64,000 nt of DNA from Nitrospirota bacterium (lineage in GTDB: Bacteria; Nitrospirota; Nitrospiria; Nitrospirales; Nitrospiraceae): positions 1 to 64,000 of the forward strand of contig JACRLR010000020.1 of assembly GCA_016219645.1 (NCBI GenBank). Direction: 5' to 3'. Shown in pieces: positions 42,682 through 52,438 of this stretch (position 1 is the stretch's first letter; every line of letters starts with the position of its first letter). The notes beneath the pieces are model-generated. The model was given only the letters and a program-made list of their open reading frames with translations. It was not told the origin of the DNA and did not search any database. Both the position numbers and the translations under genes were made by a program.

Positions 42682-44448
42682 ATGGCTACCCAACAAACAT
42701 CACGAGATTCTGAGTCCAGCTACGGGCTGCAGGACTATCTGGCGATATTCCGTCGTCGCCGTACGCTGATTCTCCTGGCGGGGGGGAGTCTGTTGATCCT
42801 CAGCCTTGCTGTCGCGTTCCTCTGGCCTGCGACCTATAAATCCATGGCGACCATTCTGATCGAGGAACAAGAGGTTCCGACCGATCTGGTGCGGTCGACG
42901 ATTACCAGTTACGCCGACCAGCGAATCGAAACGATCAAACAACAGGTCATGAGCCGCACGACCCTGTGGAAGGTTGTGGAACAATACGATCTCTATCCCG
43001 ACCTGCGCCGAAGCGATCCGGCTGAAGTCGTCTTGAAACGGTTCGCCAACGATATCGAAGTTTCCGTGATCAGCGCCGACGTGGTGAACAAACGCACGAA
43101 TACCCAGATGAAGGCCACCATCGCCTTTACGGTCTCATACCAGAGCGAACAGCCTATCCTGGCGCAGAAGGTGGCGAACGAGCTGACCAGCCTGTTCCTG
43201 GGGCAGAATCTAAAGAGCCGGGAGAGGCAGGCGCAGGAGGCGACGACGTTTCTCCAACAGGAGGCGGAAAGCCTTTCCGCTCACATCAACGAGGTGGACG
43301 ACAAGATTGCAGCTTTTAAACAGAAGGCAAACGGTGCCTTGCCGGAACTGATGTCTCTCAATTTGTCACTCTTGAATCAGACCGATCGAGAACTGATGGA
43401 CATCGATCAGCAGATCCGATCCCTCGAAGAACGGAGAACCTATCTTGAGGGTGAACTGGCCACGATCAAACCGAATACTCCGATCATGTCCGTGACAGGA
43501 GAACGGATCCTGGACTCAGCAGAACGTTTACGCTCCCTGCGCGCAGAATATGCCGGAGCCTCTGCCAATCTGGCCCCCGATCATCCGGACATTGTGAAGA
43601 TGAGGCAGGAGATCAAGGCCCTGGAGAAGGAAACAGGACAGGCTCCCGAGGTCGAGGAAGCTACGAAGCAGCTTATCAAGGCCAAGGCCGAACTTGCCAC
43701 TGCCTCAAAACGGTTAGGCAGCGACCACCCGGACGTCGTGAAGTCCCGCCGGACTATTCAAGCATTGGAACAGGAAGTCCGGCGGCTCGGCCCTGCCACC
43801 CTCAGAAAACCCATGCTGAGGCCGGAAAACCCCTCCTACATCAATATCCAGGCTCAGCTCAATTCTGTGAATTCTTCCCTGGACTCCCTGAAGACCAGCC
43901 GCAAATCTGTGAAGGAGCGGCTCCTGGACTACACAACACGCCTCGAACGGACCCCGGAGTTGGAGCCTGACTATCTGGCCCTGACCCGCGATCGCGACAC
44001 CTCAGGGCAGAAGTACCAGGACATCCGCTCACGGCTGTTGGAGGCCAAGGTCTCGGAAGGATTAGAGGTCCAGCGAAAGGGCGAGCGGTTCTCTCTTATC
44101 GATCCGCCAAGCTTGCCCGGGAAGCCGGATAAGCCCAACCGGCCTGCCATTGTCCTTTTAGGATGTATTTTAGCCCTCGCCGGTGGAATCGGCGCGGGAG
44201 CCGCAGCGGAAACGCTCGACCGTTCGATCAGGTCACCGGAACAGATTGTACAACTGACACAGTTGCTCCCTCTGGCGGTGATTCCCTTCATGCCGAACGA
44301 GCGGGATCTTTCACGGGCCGTGAGACGCCGTCTCCTCCTGAAAGGAGCAGGAGTCGGCGCACTCGTGACAATCTTCGCCTTGCTCCATGTGTTCGTGACG
44401 CCGTTAGATGTACTGTGGTATGCAGCCCTCCGGCGGTTCGGGCTTTGA
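42682..44448 (+). CDS. Chain-length determinant protein, Wzc-like without kinase
   Basis: A 588-residue protein. The N-terminal Wzz domain has a first transmembrane helix (residues 32-52), a long periplasmic coiled coil and a second helix near residue 490. It sets polymer length and works with the kinase encoded next. Inside the coiled coil the segments LRAEYAGASANLAPDHPDIV and KAELATASKRLGSDHPDVVK look like an internal duplication of about 43 residues. A third hydrophobic segment closes the protein; no ATPase domain is present. Confidence 0.86.
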   Translation: MATQQTSRDSESSYGLQDYLAIFRRRRTLILLAGGSLLILSLAVAFLWPATYKSMATILIEEQEVPTDLVRSTITSYADQRIETIKQQVMSRTTLWKVVEQYDLYPDLRRSDPAEVVLKRFANDIEVSVISADVVNKRTNTQMKATIAFTVSYQSEQPILAQKVANELTSLFLGQNLKSRERQAQEATTFLQQEAESLSAHINEVDDKIAAFKQKANGALPELMSLNLSLLNQTDRELMDIDQQIRSLEERRTYLEGELATIKPNTPIMSVTGERILDSAERLRSLRAEYAGASANLAPDHPDIVKMRQEIKALEKETGQAPEVEEATKQLIKAKAELATASKRLGSDHPDVVKSRRTIQALEQEVRRLGPATLRKPMLRPENPSYINIQAQLNSVNSSLDSLKTSRKSVKERLLDYTTRLERTPELEPDYLALTRDRDTSGQKYQDIRSRLLEAKVSEGLEVQRKGERFSLIDPPSLPGKPDKPNRPAIVLLGCILALAGGIGAGAAAETLDRSIRSPEQIVQLTQLLPLAVIPFMPNERDLSRAVRRRLLLKGAGVGALVTIFALLHVFVTPLDVLWYAALRRFGL

Positions 44449-44590
44449 AGAGAGGTTGAGGTTAAGGTCGCGAGTGGCAAGTAGTGAGTAGTAAGTGGTG
44501 AGTGGGGGAGCGAGAAGAACGTTCGAGGTTTGAGGAATGGGTTGATTCGATGATTACCTTCAGCCTTTAGCCTTCAGCCTAGGGTTCTGC
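44449..44590. repeat. Purine-rich then pyrimidine-rich repeat pair
   Basis: GGTTRA and GYNAGTG units (44449-44540) follow the stop, and CTTCAGCCTTTAGCCTTCAG (44560-44580) precedes the next start. Confidence 0.75.
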
Positions 44591-44610
44591 TCACCCTTCA
44601 GGGAGAAGAC

Positions 44611-45486
44611 ATGGACCGTTTCCGGGCTGCGTTGCAGCTTCATAAGAATAAACAGCAGAGCCGGCAGGGTCATGCTGCTATCAGGTCACAGGGCAGCAGG
44701 CCGGCAGCGGCCATGCCTGTCGACACCCAACCTGTGCCTCTTGACCCCATCGTCTATACGAGGACGAGGTCTCTGGAAATTCCACTCTCCTGGCTTCGTG
44801 AGCAGCGAGTCATGACGGCTTATGACAAGGGACCGTTTGTCGATGCCTTTAAGATTTTGCGGACCCAGGTCATGCATCGTCTGCGAGAGAACGCGTGGAA
44901 TGTGATAGGCATCACCAGTCCGGATGAGGGTGAAGGCAAGACATTGACCGCCGTGAACCTGGCGGTAAGTCTTGCGATGGAGACAACCCAGACGGTGCTT
45001 CTCGTTGACGCGAATCTCATGAGGCCGGCGGTGCACGAAGTCTTCGGCCTCGGCGACGATTGCCCCGGCCTCACGGACTATCTGTTGGATGACGAGCCGC
45101 TCGAAGATCTCTTGCTGCATCCGGGGATCGATCGCCTTGTCTTCCTGCCGGGAGGAGTGGCTGTGTCCAATTCGACAGAACTGCTGACGTCACCCAAAAT
45201 GGTGACCTTAGTCCAAGAGATGAGGCATCGCTACCGTTCAAGGATTGTAGTATTTGACCTTCCCCCGCTGCTGCACACAGCAGACGTGCTGGCGTTTGCT
45301 CCCTATACGGACGCGCTGCTCCTTGTCGTGGAGGAGGGGAAAACCACGGCTGAAGAGGTGAAGAGCGCCATGTCGCTGGTCACAAAATCCCATCCCCTGT
45401 TGGGAACGGTATTGAATAAAGCCGGGCACTTGTCTGCGACGCCGAGAAGCATGAGAAAGATGCTCTCGAACGAAGTGGAGGAGTAG
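44611..45486 (+). CDS. BY-kinase-like ATPase (CpsD/CapB type)
   Basis: A 291-residue protein. The P-loop is GITSPDEGEGKTLTAVNLAV, followed by VLLVDANLMRP (Walker A') and IVVFDLPPLL (Walker B), the order of bacterial tyrosine kinases. It should phosphorylate or pair with the Wzc-like protein to control polymerisation. The tyrosine-rich tail expected for autophosphorylation is not present; the end is basic and Ser/Met-rich. GGGAGAA lies before the ATG. Confidence 0.83.
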   Translation: MDRFRAALQLHKNKQQSRQGHAAIRSQGSRPAAAMPVDTQPVPLDPIVYTRTRSLEIPLSWLREQRVMTAYDKGPFVDAFKILRTQVMHRLRENAWNVIGITSPDEGEGKTLTAVNLAVSLAMETTQTVLLVDANLMRPAVHEVFGLGDDCPGLTDYLLDDEPLEDLLLHPGIDRLVFLPGGVAVSNSTELLTSPKMVTLVQEMRHRYRSRIVVFDLPPLLHTADVLAFAPYTDALLLVVEEGKTTAEEVKSAMSLVTKSHPLLGTVLNKAGHLSATPRSMRKMLSNEVEE

Positions 45487-45677
45487 TAAGTAGTGAGTAG
45501 TGAGTGGTAAGTGGGAGGGTGGAGGCGGGAAGAAAGGTTAAGGTTGAGGTTAAGGTTGAGCTAGGAGGGGAATGAAGAAGGTTGAGATCATGGTTGGGTA
45601 GAGAGAGATTGAGAATTCGCAATTCTGAATTAGGAATTTCGAAGCTCGAACTCAACCTTAACCTCAACCTTAACCTT
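45487..45677. repeat. Intergenic hairpin with a perfect 27-bp stem
   Basis: GYNAGTG units at the stop codon lead into a GGTTRA arm (45534-45560) which pairs without mismatch to the CTCAACCT arm at 45651-45677. The second arm ends 10 bases before the ATG of the next gene, so no purine-rich ribosome-binding site is present there. Confidence 0.88.
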
Positions 45678-45687
45678 CCGATCTGAT

Positions 45688-47133
45688 ATGTACGAGACTT
45701 TCTACGGACTCAAGACTAAACCATTCGCGCTGCTGCCGGATCACGACTTTTTGTATCCCGGCTCGACGCATCGTGCTGCCTACAGCCTCCTGGAGTATGG
45801 CCTGATCAATGAAGCGCCGTTTATGGTCTTCACCGGCGATCCGGGGATGGGCAAGACGTCCCTCTTACAGAAACTTGTAGCCGAGCATGGGACAAAGCAT
45901 ACGATCGGCCTCGTCACAAATGCCCGCTACGATGTTGAGCACCTCCTGCCCTGGATTCTCTTGTCTCTCGGATTGAGCAAGCACAAACTTGATCCGGTCG
46001 AGGCCTATCATGTCTTTTCTGAGTTTCTGACCCACGAGTCGAAACAGAACCGGCGGGTCATTCTGATCATCGATGAAGCCCAGAGCCTTGGCTCAGACTT
46101 GCTCGAAGAATTGCGGCTTTTGTCCAATTTGAACGATGGAAAAACGTTGAAGCTGCAGATCATCCTGTCCGGCCAGCCGGACCTCCATACCCTGCTCCGG
46201 CGCATCGACATGACCCAGCTTGCCCAACGGATTGTCGTGGACTACCACTTGGACCCGCTTTCGGAAGAGGAAACAGGGATGTGCATCCGTCACCGGATAC
46301 AGGTTGCCGGCGGGCATCCCTCACTGTTCACGGATAAAGCCTGTGCGCTGGTGCATCGTTTGACGCGAGGCAATCCTCGCCTGATCAATCAGGTCTGCGA
46401 TGTCGCCTTGACCTATGGGTACGCGGAGCAGGCGAGGGTGATCACCTCCAAGCTGGTCGCACAAGCCGCGTTCGATCGAAGCAAGGGTGGGATTCTCCCG
46501 ATCGCGACGCTCGAAGATCTCTGCGCGTTGGCCTGCGCTCCGGAAGATCCTACCGAGATCGATGCAGCTCCTCCGCAGCCGGGCTCATCACAGCCGAGGC
46601 AGGCCAGTGCATCCCGGGATTTTACAGACACCCCTTCGATCGGCGCCCCTGAACCCTTCTATGAAAAGGGAGTCGCCATGAGGCGGGAAGGCCGGTTCAG
46701 AGAGGCGATCAATATGCTCGAGATGGCCGAGATGCTCGAGCAGTCGGGGAAGGCCCCGTCCATGGGGCTGAAGGCCCAGGCACAGATCGGCCTCTGCCAC
46801 AGGTCGACGGGAGACTATCAGGCGGCGATTCAGGCCTTCCGCTCTGCGTTGAAGGATGAGTCGGCGACTCCCCAGGAAACGATGGACGTCCAGTATTTTC
46901 TCGCGCGGACGCTGGAATCAGCGGGGGAAAAAGCAGAAGCGGCGCCCATTTACCGCCGGATCGCTCAGGCGAACCCTCGTTATAAGGACGCGGCCCAGCG
47001 GGCCAGGGATCTGTCCTCAAAGCAGAAACATTCCAGTAATGGCAACGGGAATGGCCACGGCAAACGAGAGGATGATAGCGACCGGTCCTGGCTCGGCAAA
47101 GCGATCGCGCGGCTGATATCGACAAGAGACTAG
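45688..47133 (+). CDS. ExeA-like AAA ATPase with TPR segment (exosortase-associated)
   Basis: A 481-residue protein beginning MYETFYGLKTKPFALLPD, a start typical of ExeA-like ATPases in exosortase loci. Walker A is GDPGMGKTS (about residue 51) and Walker B is VILIIDEAQ. A Pro/Ser-rich stretch (about 285-315) leads to TPR-like repeats (about 330-450). It may drive assembly or secretion. The start has no clear ribosome-binding site because the hairpin arm at 45651-45677 lies directly before it. Confidence 0.84.
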   Translation: MYETFYGLKTKPFALLPDHDFLYPGSTHRAAYSLLEYGLINEAPFMVFTGDPGMGKTSLLQKLVAEHGTKHTIGLVTNARYDVEHLLPWILLSLGLSKHKLDPVEAYHVFSEFLTHESKQNRRVILIIDEAQSLGSDLLEELRLLSNLNDGKTLKLQIILSGQPDLHTLLRRIDMTQLAQRIVVDYHLDPLSEEETGMCIRHRIQVAGGHPSLFTDKACALVHRLTRGNPRLINQVCDVALTYGYAEQARVITSKLVAQAAFDRSKGGILPIATLEDLCALACAPEDPTEIDAAPPQPGSSQPRQASASRDFTDTPSIGAPEPFYEKGVAMRREGRFREAINMLEMAEMLEQSGKAPSMGLKAQAQIGLCHRSTGDYQAAIQAFRSALKDESATPQETMDVQYFLARTLESAGEKAEAAPIYRRIAQANPRYKDAAQRARDLSSKQKHSSNGNGNGHGKREDDSDRSWLGKAIARLISTRD

Positions 47134-47139
47134 GCTGGT

Positions 47140-47365
47140 TTGTTTAGTTTGTTTAGTTCATTTGGTTTATTTGGTTCATCGAACGGGCCTTCTTCAACCA
47201 AATAACCAAACAGACCAAATAAACCTCTTCTACATCTTCTGGGCAAGAGACTAGAACTGTTTATTTGGTTTATTTAGTTCATTTGGTTTGTTTAGTTCAT
47301 CAAGCGGGCCTTCTACCTGATTCGTCCGAATCAACCAAACAAACTAAACAAACCAAACAAACCTC
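47140..47365. repeat. Two tandem GT/CA palindromes
   Basis: Two GT arm/CA arm pairs (about 47140-47230 and 47258-47365). Each has TTTGGTTTATTTGG-type DNA followed by complementary AACCAAAYAAACC-type DNA. They lie between two convergent genes, where a two-way terminator is expected. Confidence 0.82.
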
Positions 47366-47367
47366 CT

Positions 47368-50300
47368 CTACATTTCCTCCCTCATCTTTTCGTACACCTT
47401 CCTTACCTCCCGGAGAGGCTCCCATCCCATGACCGCCATCGAATCTTCTGCGTAGGCAGGGGAGCGCATGCCGTTCAACACGCAGGTCACGCCGGGCGTG
47501 CTCGTCAGGATCCACAGGGCTTTACGGGACAGAGATTCTCCTCGCCTTGCTTCCGGCAAGAGGGGATTGAGGGTCGCCGACAACGAGGCAGTTTTGGCAC
47601 GACTGCGTTCTGTCGCTTCTCTGCGGAGCCCGCGCAACAGCGTGAGTAGCTGCGGCACATAGCGATCCCGCCAGGCCTCCCATTGCTCAGCAGCAGTTCC
47701 GGTCAGATGCCGGGACAAGGCCTGCAGCACTTGATTCACATGCGGCGCGATCATCTGTTGTTCGATCTGCTCCCAATGTTCCAATCCCTGGATCTGCTGG
47801 CGCACGCGCGTAAGCTCGGCGGCCCAGTTGAAGAAGTCGGAGGGGGCCATGCCTTGCGCGCTGAGTTGGACGGATGGGGCGATGGACTTTCGATATTCTT
47901 CTTCAAGTTCTGCGACCATGGCACATTGCTTGTCGAAGTCCACCGGATCGCCGTAGAGCGGAAAATCCGCCAGCCGGACGACACCGGTCTGTTTTGTCGG
48001 CATGGCATTGAGCGGGCGATTGACCAGGACCGCGATGCCTTCCCGTTGCGCCACCTCTAATACCGTCGCTTGCTGACCTAAACCCGTGTTGGGCATCACC
48101 AGCGCGCCTGCTTCATGGAGATTCATGGGGCATTGCAGCACCGCAAAGTGGTGGCGGTCTAGGCCCTGTGCTTTCGCGGCAACTCGCGCCGCATCGCAGA
48201 GACGGGAGAGGGACGTCGCTTCTGCATTCGAAGGCTCGGCCGTGACCGTATTCGACGATACACCATAAGACCGGATCCGTCCGGCAGCGACCTGCGACTC
48301 AAAAAATGTGAAGGCCTGTTCAATCCGGCGGTAAAAGGTCTCCCGCGCTTTCTCAAGATCTCTCCCCCCATGATGGGCTGCCTCCGACAGGAAATATTCA
48401 GGGTTATGCAGGAGACAGACATCGAGGGTGGCCAGCCCTAGACGGTCCAATGACAGGGTGAGTTGATCGGCCAGATACTCAGGGTGGATACAGTGCCAGA
48501 TGCCGTCCCCATATTTGACCATCTCTGGATAGGGGCGCCCGGCCTTTTCCCGTTTCTCCGCCTGTTTCAAGTTGTCCCCTTGGACATAGCCGATCTTCGA
48601 GACAACGATGACTTCTTCACGGGTCAGCTCACCGCCCTTGATCAAGTCGCGCAAGACAGAACCGACGAGGCGCTCACTGTCGCCATCCATATAATTCGTC
48701 GACGTATCGATCAGGTTGACGCCTTCCCGTAGGGCCTTCGTGAGTGCGTCTCGATGCTCGGCGTCTCTGGTGTCGACACGATAGGTCCCGAACCCCAATC
48801 GTGATGTCGTCAAGGGACTGTTGCCGAACCGGCTATAGCCATGCTCCATACGGAGATTCTGGCGTGATCGGCTCAGGATGCGCGCGGCATATCTCGCTGT
48901 CCCCTCTGCGCTGGCAGATCCGGGAAGGGCCGTTCCTTGCAGAAGTGTCTGTCTGGTTGACTGCTCCTTTCGCTGCGATTCTGACAGCAGCGCTTCAGTC
49001 ACCTCTTTCGGATCGGTGAGGGGACGCTGACAGGAAAAGTTCCGGCAGATGTAGAGGGCCGCCTTCCCCTCCACCAACCCCTTCCCGGCCAGCAGGGGAT
49101 GGCTGGACTGGGTGCCGGTCCCATCGCTGGAGGCGATGACCCGATTGGGGAGGAATACCTCGCGTACGGCGAGCTGCAATCCCTCTAGTCCCGGGTCGCC
49201 GGCGGCTCCGATCAACGCCAATTCAATCGGTCCTTCCGCCAGCAAATCGACGGCAGCAAGGCTCTTGGCAAAGGCCCTCGGATAGCGGGCCATCTGCCGT
49301 CCGTAGGAACGAATCCCGCCGATCGCCGCTTCACGCAAGTCATGGCGATCGAAGTGAAACGAGAGTCTCGCCAGGGCTGAGACTGCGACGGCATTTCCAC
49401 TGGGCGTCGCGCCATCTGCCCCTTCGCGCGCCCGGATGATCAAGGGTTCATGCGTTTCCGCTGTGGTGTAGAACCCTCCCTGCTCCTTATCGTGAAACGA
49501 GCCCACCATCCGCTCGCCCAGTTGAAGCGCGGCAGTGAGATACCGTTCCTGCCCGCAGGCTTCGTAGAGATCGATCAACCCCTCCGCCAGATAGGCGTAG
49601 TCCTCCAGCACCGCGTCGAGGTGGGCACGGCCCTGCCGGGATGTGCGGAGCAGATTCCCCTCGGGAGTCCGGTGCAAGGCGAGGAGGAAGTCTGCCGCCT
49701 TCATCGCTCCTTCGGTAAAACGTGTGATGCCCAATACCCGGCCGGCCTCGGCCATGGCTGACATCATCATGCCGTTCCAGGCCGTAATGATCTTGTCGTC
49801 GAGTGCGGGCGGGATGCGCTGTTGACGGGCGCGATAGAGGAGGGGACGGACACGTTGGACCGTCTCGTTGAGCTCATCAACTGTGAGGTTCAATTCCTTG
49901 GCTACGGCTTCCATGGGACGCAGCCGGTTCGGGATGCTCCGATGTTCCCAATTCCCCGGCTCGGTAATATCGTAGCAGGCACAGAAGCGGCGGGTATCTT
50001 CCTCATTCTGCAGCGCGGCCTGGATTTCCGCCGGCGTCCAGACGAAGAATTTTCCTTCGACCCCTTCCGAATCCGCATCCGTCGCGGAGTAGAATCCTCC
50101 GGACGGATCGGTCATTTCCCGGAGAATATAGTCGAGCACGTCCATCGTGACCTGGCGGTAGGAGGCCCGCTTGGTGACTTGATAGGCTTCCAGGTACGTC
50201 CGGGCCAGAAGCGCATTGTCGTAGAGCATCTTCTCGAAATGGGGAACCAGCCAGCGCTGGTCGGTGGAGTAGCGCGCGAACCCTCCGCCGATATGGTCGT

Positions 50301-51051
50301 AGATCCCCCCGTCCGCCATCGCATCGAGCGTGCTTGTGACCATCTGCAGCGTGCGGCTGTCCCCTGTTCGCCGGTAGCAACGGAGGAGCAGGGAGAGCCC
50401 TGCCGAGGGGGGAAATTTCGGCGCGTTGCCGAATCCGCCGTGGCGCTCATCGAAATCCTCACGGAATTGCGTCACCGCTTCATCGAGCAGGGAGACACTG
50501 ACGGAGATAGGGGAGGCCGATTTGACTTCACTTTTCAATCGTTCGGTCAATTGACGCGCTTGATTTGTGAGGTCGGCGGAGTCTGTCGCCCAGGCTTCGG
50601 CGATCTTCTTGAGCAGGCTGGGGAACCCCGGGCGGCCCCAGCGGTCGTCCGGAGGGAAATAGGTGCCGGCAAAGAACGGCTGCTGATCCGGCGTGAGGAA
50701 CACAGTCATGGGCCATCCACCCTGTCCATGATTGAGGGTGACGGTCGCCTGCATGTAGATCTCATCGAGATCCGGGCGTTCTTCCCGGTCGACTTTGATG
50801 CAGACAAAATGCTGGTTCATGAGCGAAGCAATGGTCTCGTTCTCGAACGATTCCCGCTCCATGACGTGACACCAATGGCAGGCAGAATATCCGATCGAGA
50901 GCAGGATGGGACGGTTCTGTGATTTCGCTGCCTGAAGCGCCTCCGGCCCCCAGGGATACCAGTCGACCGGGTTCGAGGCATGCTGGAGGAGATAGGGACT
51001 GGTTTCGTGGACGAGACGATTGGACCTTGCTGCTTCCGGTGACGTAGACAT
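47368..51051 (-). CDS. DUF255 thioredoxin-like/YyaL protein fused to an aldo-keto reductase
   Basis: A 1,227-residue protein of two known halves. Residues 1 to about 730 match the SPATA20/YyaL family: the thioredoxin-like start [20 protein letters not shown], the CHWCH site (C58, C61) and an (alpha/alpha) barrel. From about 738 there is an aldo-keto reductase: [34 protein letters not shown] and CLLHNPEYF hold the expected Asp/Tyr, Lys and His. I chose ATG 51051. The substrate is unknown. Confidence 0.82.
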   Translation of the reverse strand: MSTSPEAARSNRLVHETSPYLLQHASNPVDWYPWGPEALQAAKSQNRPILLSIGYSACHWCHVMERESFENETIASLMNQHFVCIKVDREERPDLDEIYMQATVTLNHGQGGWPMTVFLTPDQQPFFAGTYFPPDDRWGRPGFPSLLKKIAEAWATDSADLTNQARQLTERLKSEVKSASPISVSVSLLDEAVTQFREDFDERHGGFGNAPKFPPSAGLSLLLRCYRRTGDSRTLQMVTSTLDAMADGGIYDHIGGGFARYSTDQRWLVPHFEKMLYDNALLARTYLEAYQVTKRASYRQVTMDVLDYILREMTDPSGGFYSATDADSEGVEGKFFVWTPAEIQAALQNEEDTRRFCACYDITEPGNWEHRSIPNRLRPMEAVAKELNLTVDELNETVQRVRPLLYRARQQRIPPALDDKIITAWNGMMMSAMAEAGRVLGITRFTEGAMKAADFLLALHRTPEGNLLRTSRQGRAHLDAVLEDYAYLAEGLIDLYEACGQERYLTAALQLGERMVGSFHDKEQGGFYTTAETHEPLIIRAREGADGATPSGNAVAVSALARLSFHFDRHDLREAAIGGIRSYGRQMARYPRAFAKSLAAVDLLAEGPIELALIGAAGDPGLEGLQLAVREVFLPNRVIASSDGTGTQSSHPLLAGKGLVEGKAALYICRNFSCQRPLTDPKEVTEALLSESQRKEQSTRQTLLQGTALPGSASAEGTARYAARILSRSRQNLRMEHGYSRFGNSPLTTSRLGFGTYRVDTRDAEHRDALTKALREGVNLIDTSTNYMDGDSERLVGSVLRDLIKGGELTREEVIVVSKIGYVQGDNLKQAEKREKAGRPYPEMVKYGDGIWHCIHPEYLADQLTLSLDRLGLATLDVCLLHNPEYFLSEAAHHGGRDLEKARETFYRRIEQAFTFFESQVAAGRIRSYGVSSNTVTAEPSNAEATSLSRLCDAARVAAKAQGLDRHHFAVLQCPMNLHEAGALVMPNTGLGQQATVLEVAQREGIAVLVNRPLNAMPTKQTGVVRLADFPLYGDPVDFDKQCAMVAELEEEYRKSIAPSVQLSAQGMAPSDFFNWAAELTRVRQQIQGLEHWEQIEQQMIAPHVNQVLQALSRHLTGTAAEQWEAWRDRYVPQLLTLLRGLRREATERSRAKTASLSATLNPLLPEARRGESLSRKALWILTSTPGVTCVLNGMRSPAYAEDSMAVMGWEPLREVRKVYEKMREEM

Positions 51052-51098
51052 GGCGCTACGGTAGCATCGTGGTCGGAGAAGGGTCAATCAGTGAGGGG

Positions 51099-52040
51099 TC
51101 AGTTCTTGACTTTGCACTTGGCAAAGAGCCGCGCTTGCGGCGGAGTGAGCGCCGCAGCTTCTAGCGCGGTTTGAATTTTCGAAACCCGAGAAGGCGAAAT
51201 GCGAAAACGCATGGCCACGGTCTGCAAGGGTTCGTTCGCGGCGCGCCGCAGCAAGTATACGGCTGTTTGATACGCCTCGCGGTGGGAACGATTGAGCAGG
51301 GCGCCCGGGTGAAGTCGATAGGCCACAGCGACGTGCTGGATGACATCTTCGGGAGTCAGACGAGTCGGACGGGTCTGAACGGTCGGCACATTCGTCACAG
51401 GCTTCCCGCGCACGAGTTGTTCGATCCGCTCGAGGAAATCCGGACCTCCAAGAAAAATTTGGCCCGTCACATCTTTCCACGGTGAAGGCTGGTGGATCCC
51501 CTCCGTGACGAAGCGTTGGTATGCCATTCGAGCATTCGCCATGTTGCTCTCGAAGAGTGAGAGTACGGTCGCAGTGTCGAGCCAATCTGGTGCTGCGTGT
51601 GTTCCTACGGTGGCTCGATAGCTGCTCCACGCCCACGCTCCCACTGTGTTCACCATGCCGGCTCGAACCGGATTTAGCACGACATAACGACACAGTTCTT
51701 GCAAATAGTTTTCCTTTTCCACAAGGAGGCTCTTAAATCGGCCCTGCAGCACGTGCCCAACACGGTGGTGACGGCGATTGAACCATTGTGTGTAGGTGCC
51801 GTGGAGTCGTTTCAGGCCTCGACTGAGATTGGGCTCTGGCGTTTCGATCACAAGATGATAGTGATTGCCCATCAAGCAATAGGTGTAGCATCGCCAATGT
51901 TGCTGCGAAATTTCCCGACCGAGCAAGCGGATAAACTGCTGCCGATCTGTGTCATCCACGAAGATGGACTGCTGCGCGTTGCCCCGGGCGGTGATGTGGT
52001 AGAGCGCGCCAGGGAATTCGAGACGGAGTGGGCGAGCCAT
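51099..52040 (-). CDS. REP-associated tyrosine transposase (RAYT, IS200-like)
   Basis: A 313-residue protein. The Y1 transposase core is complete: PGALYHITARGNAQQ, the HUH motif in CLMGNHYHLVIETPEP (H60, H62) and the catalytic Tyr in ENYLQELCRYVVLNPVRAG (Y112). The C-terminal third has a helix-turn-helix-like part (VAMRFRISPSRVSKIQTALE). Such proteins spread REP palindromes. A REP-like element sits 80 bases upstream of its start (52120-52245). Confidence 0.84.
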   Translation of the reverse strand: MARPLRLEFPGALYHITARGNAQQSIFVDDTDRQQFIRLLGREISQQHWRCYTYCLMGNHYHLVIETPEPNLSRGLKRLHGTYTQWFNRRHHRVGHVLQGRFKSLLVEKENYLQELCRYVVLNPVRAGMVNTVGAWAWSSYRATVGTHAAPDWLDTATVLSLFESNMANARMAYQRFVTEGIHQPSPWKDVTGQIFLGGPDFLERIEQLVRGKPVTNVPTVQTRPTRLTPEDVIQHVAVAYRLHPGALLNRSHREAYQTAVYLLRRAANEPLQTVAMRFRISPSRVSKIQTALEAAALTPPQARLFAKCKVKN

Positions 52041-52119
52041 GAGGCGATACGATAGAAGTGACGTAGTGCAAAGTCAAGAACCGACCCCATCTTCCCAACT
52101 GGTTGATTTGGTTGATTTA

Positions 52120-52245
52120 GCAGGCTGTTGACAAAGTCCGCCAGCGGCGTTCTCGCGGCGCTCAGAGGCTCAACGTACTGCAGAGAGTACGCTTCGCCTC
52201 GTCGCTTGCTGCGGCCTTGCTGGACGGCCTTTCTGAACAGCCTGC
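52120..52245. repeat. REP-like palindromic element in a GT/CA palindrome
   Basis: A 126-bp element bounded by GCAGGCTGTTGA and its near-inverse (TGAACAGCCTGC). It contains inner stems such as CGTACTGCAGAGAGTACG. GT-rich DNA (52101-52119) lies on the left and CA-rich DNA (52258-52275) on the right, so it sits in the loop of a former GT/CA palindrome. Confidence 0.75.
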
Positions 52246-52337
52246 GATGGCTTCTGAATGAACCAAACAAACAACTACCGTTCTGCTCCAGCTCTTGATC
52301 GCTGTTGTGGTAATCTAACGGAGCAACGGAGCGAAGC

Positions 52338-52425
52338 CGGTTTATTTGGTTTGTTTGGTTTATTTTGTTGTTCGGACCAACCGCACTAAATAACGAAACA
52401 AACCAAATAAACCAAACAGACCCAC
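52338..52425. repeat. GT/CA palindrome upstream of malic enzyme
   Basis: The GT arm is about 52338-52372 and the CA arm about 52377-52425, in the gap before the malic enzyme gene. Confidence 0.8.
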
Positions 52426-52438
52426 CAGGGGATTAGCC

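Noticed and set aside
49822-50922. 366-residue plus-strand frame opposite the thioredoxin-like/AKR gene
   Set aside because: It is antisense to conserved YyaL motifs, and its own translation matches no family; GC-rich genes often give such shadows.
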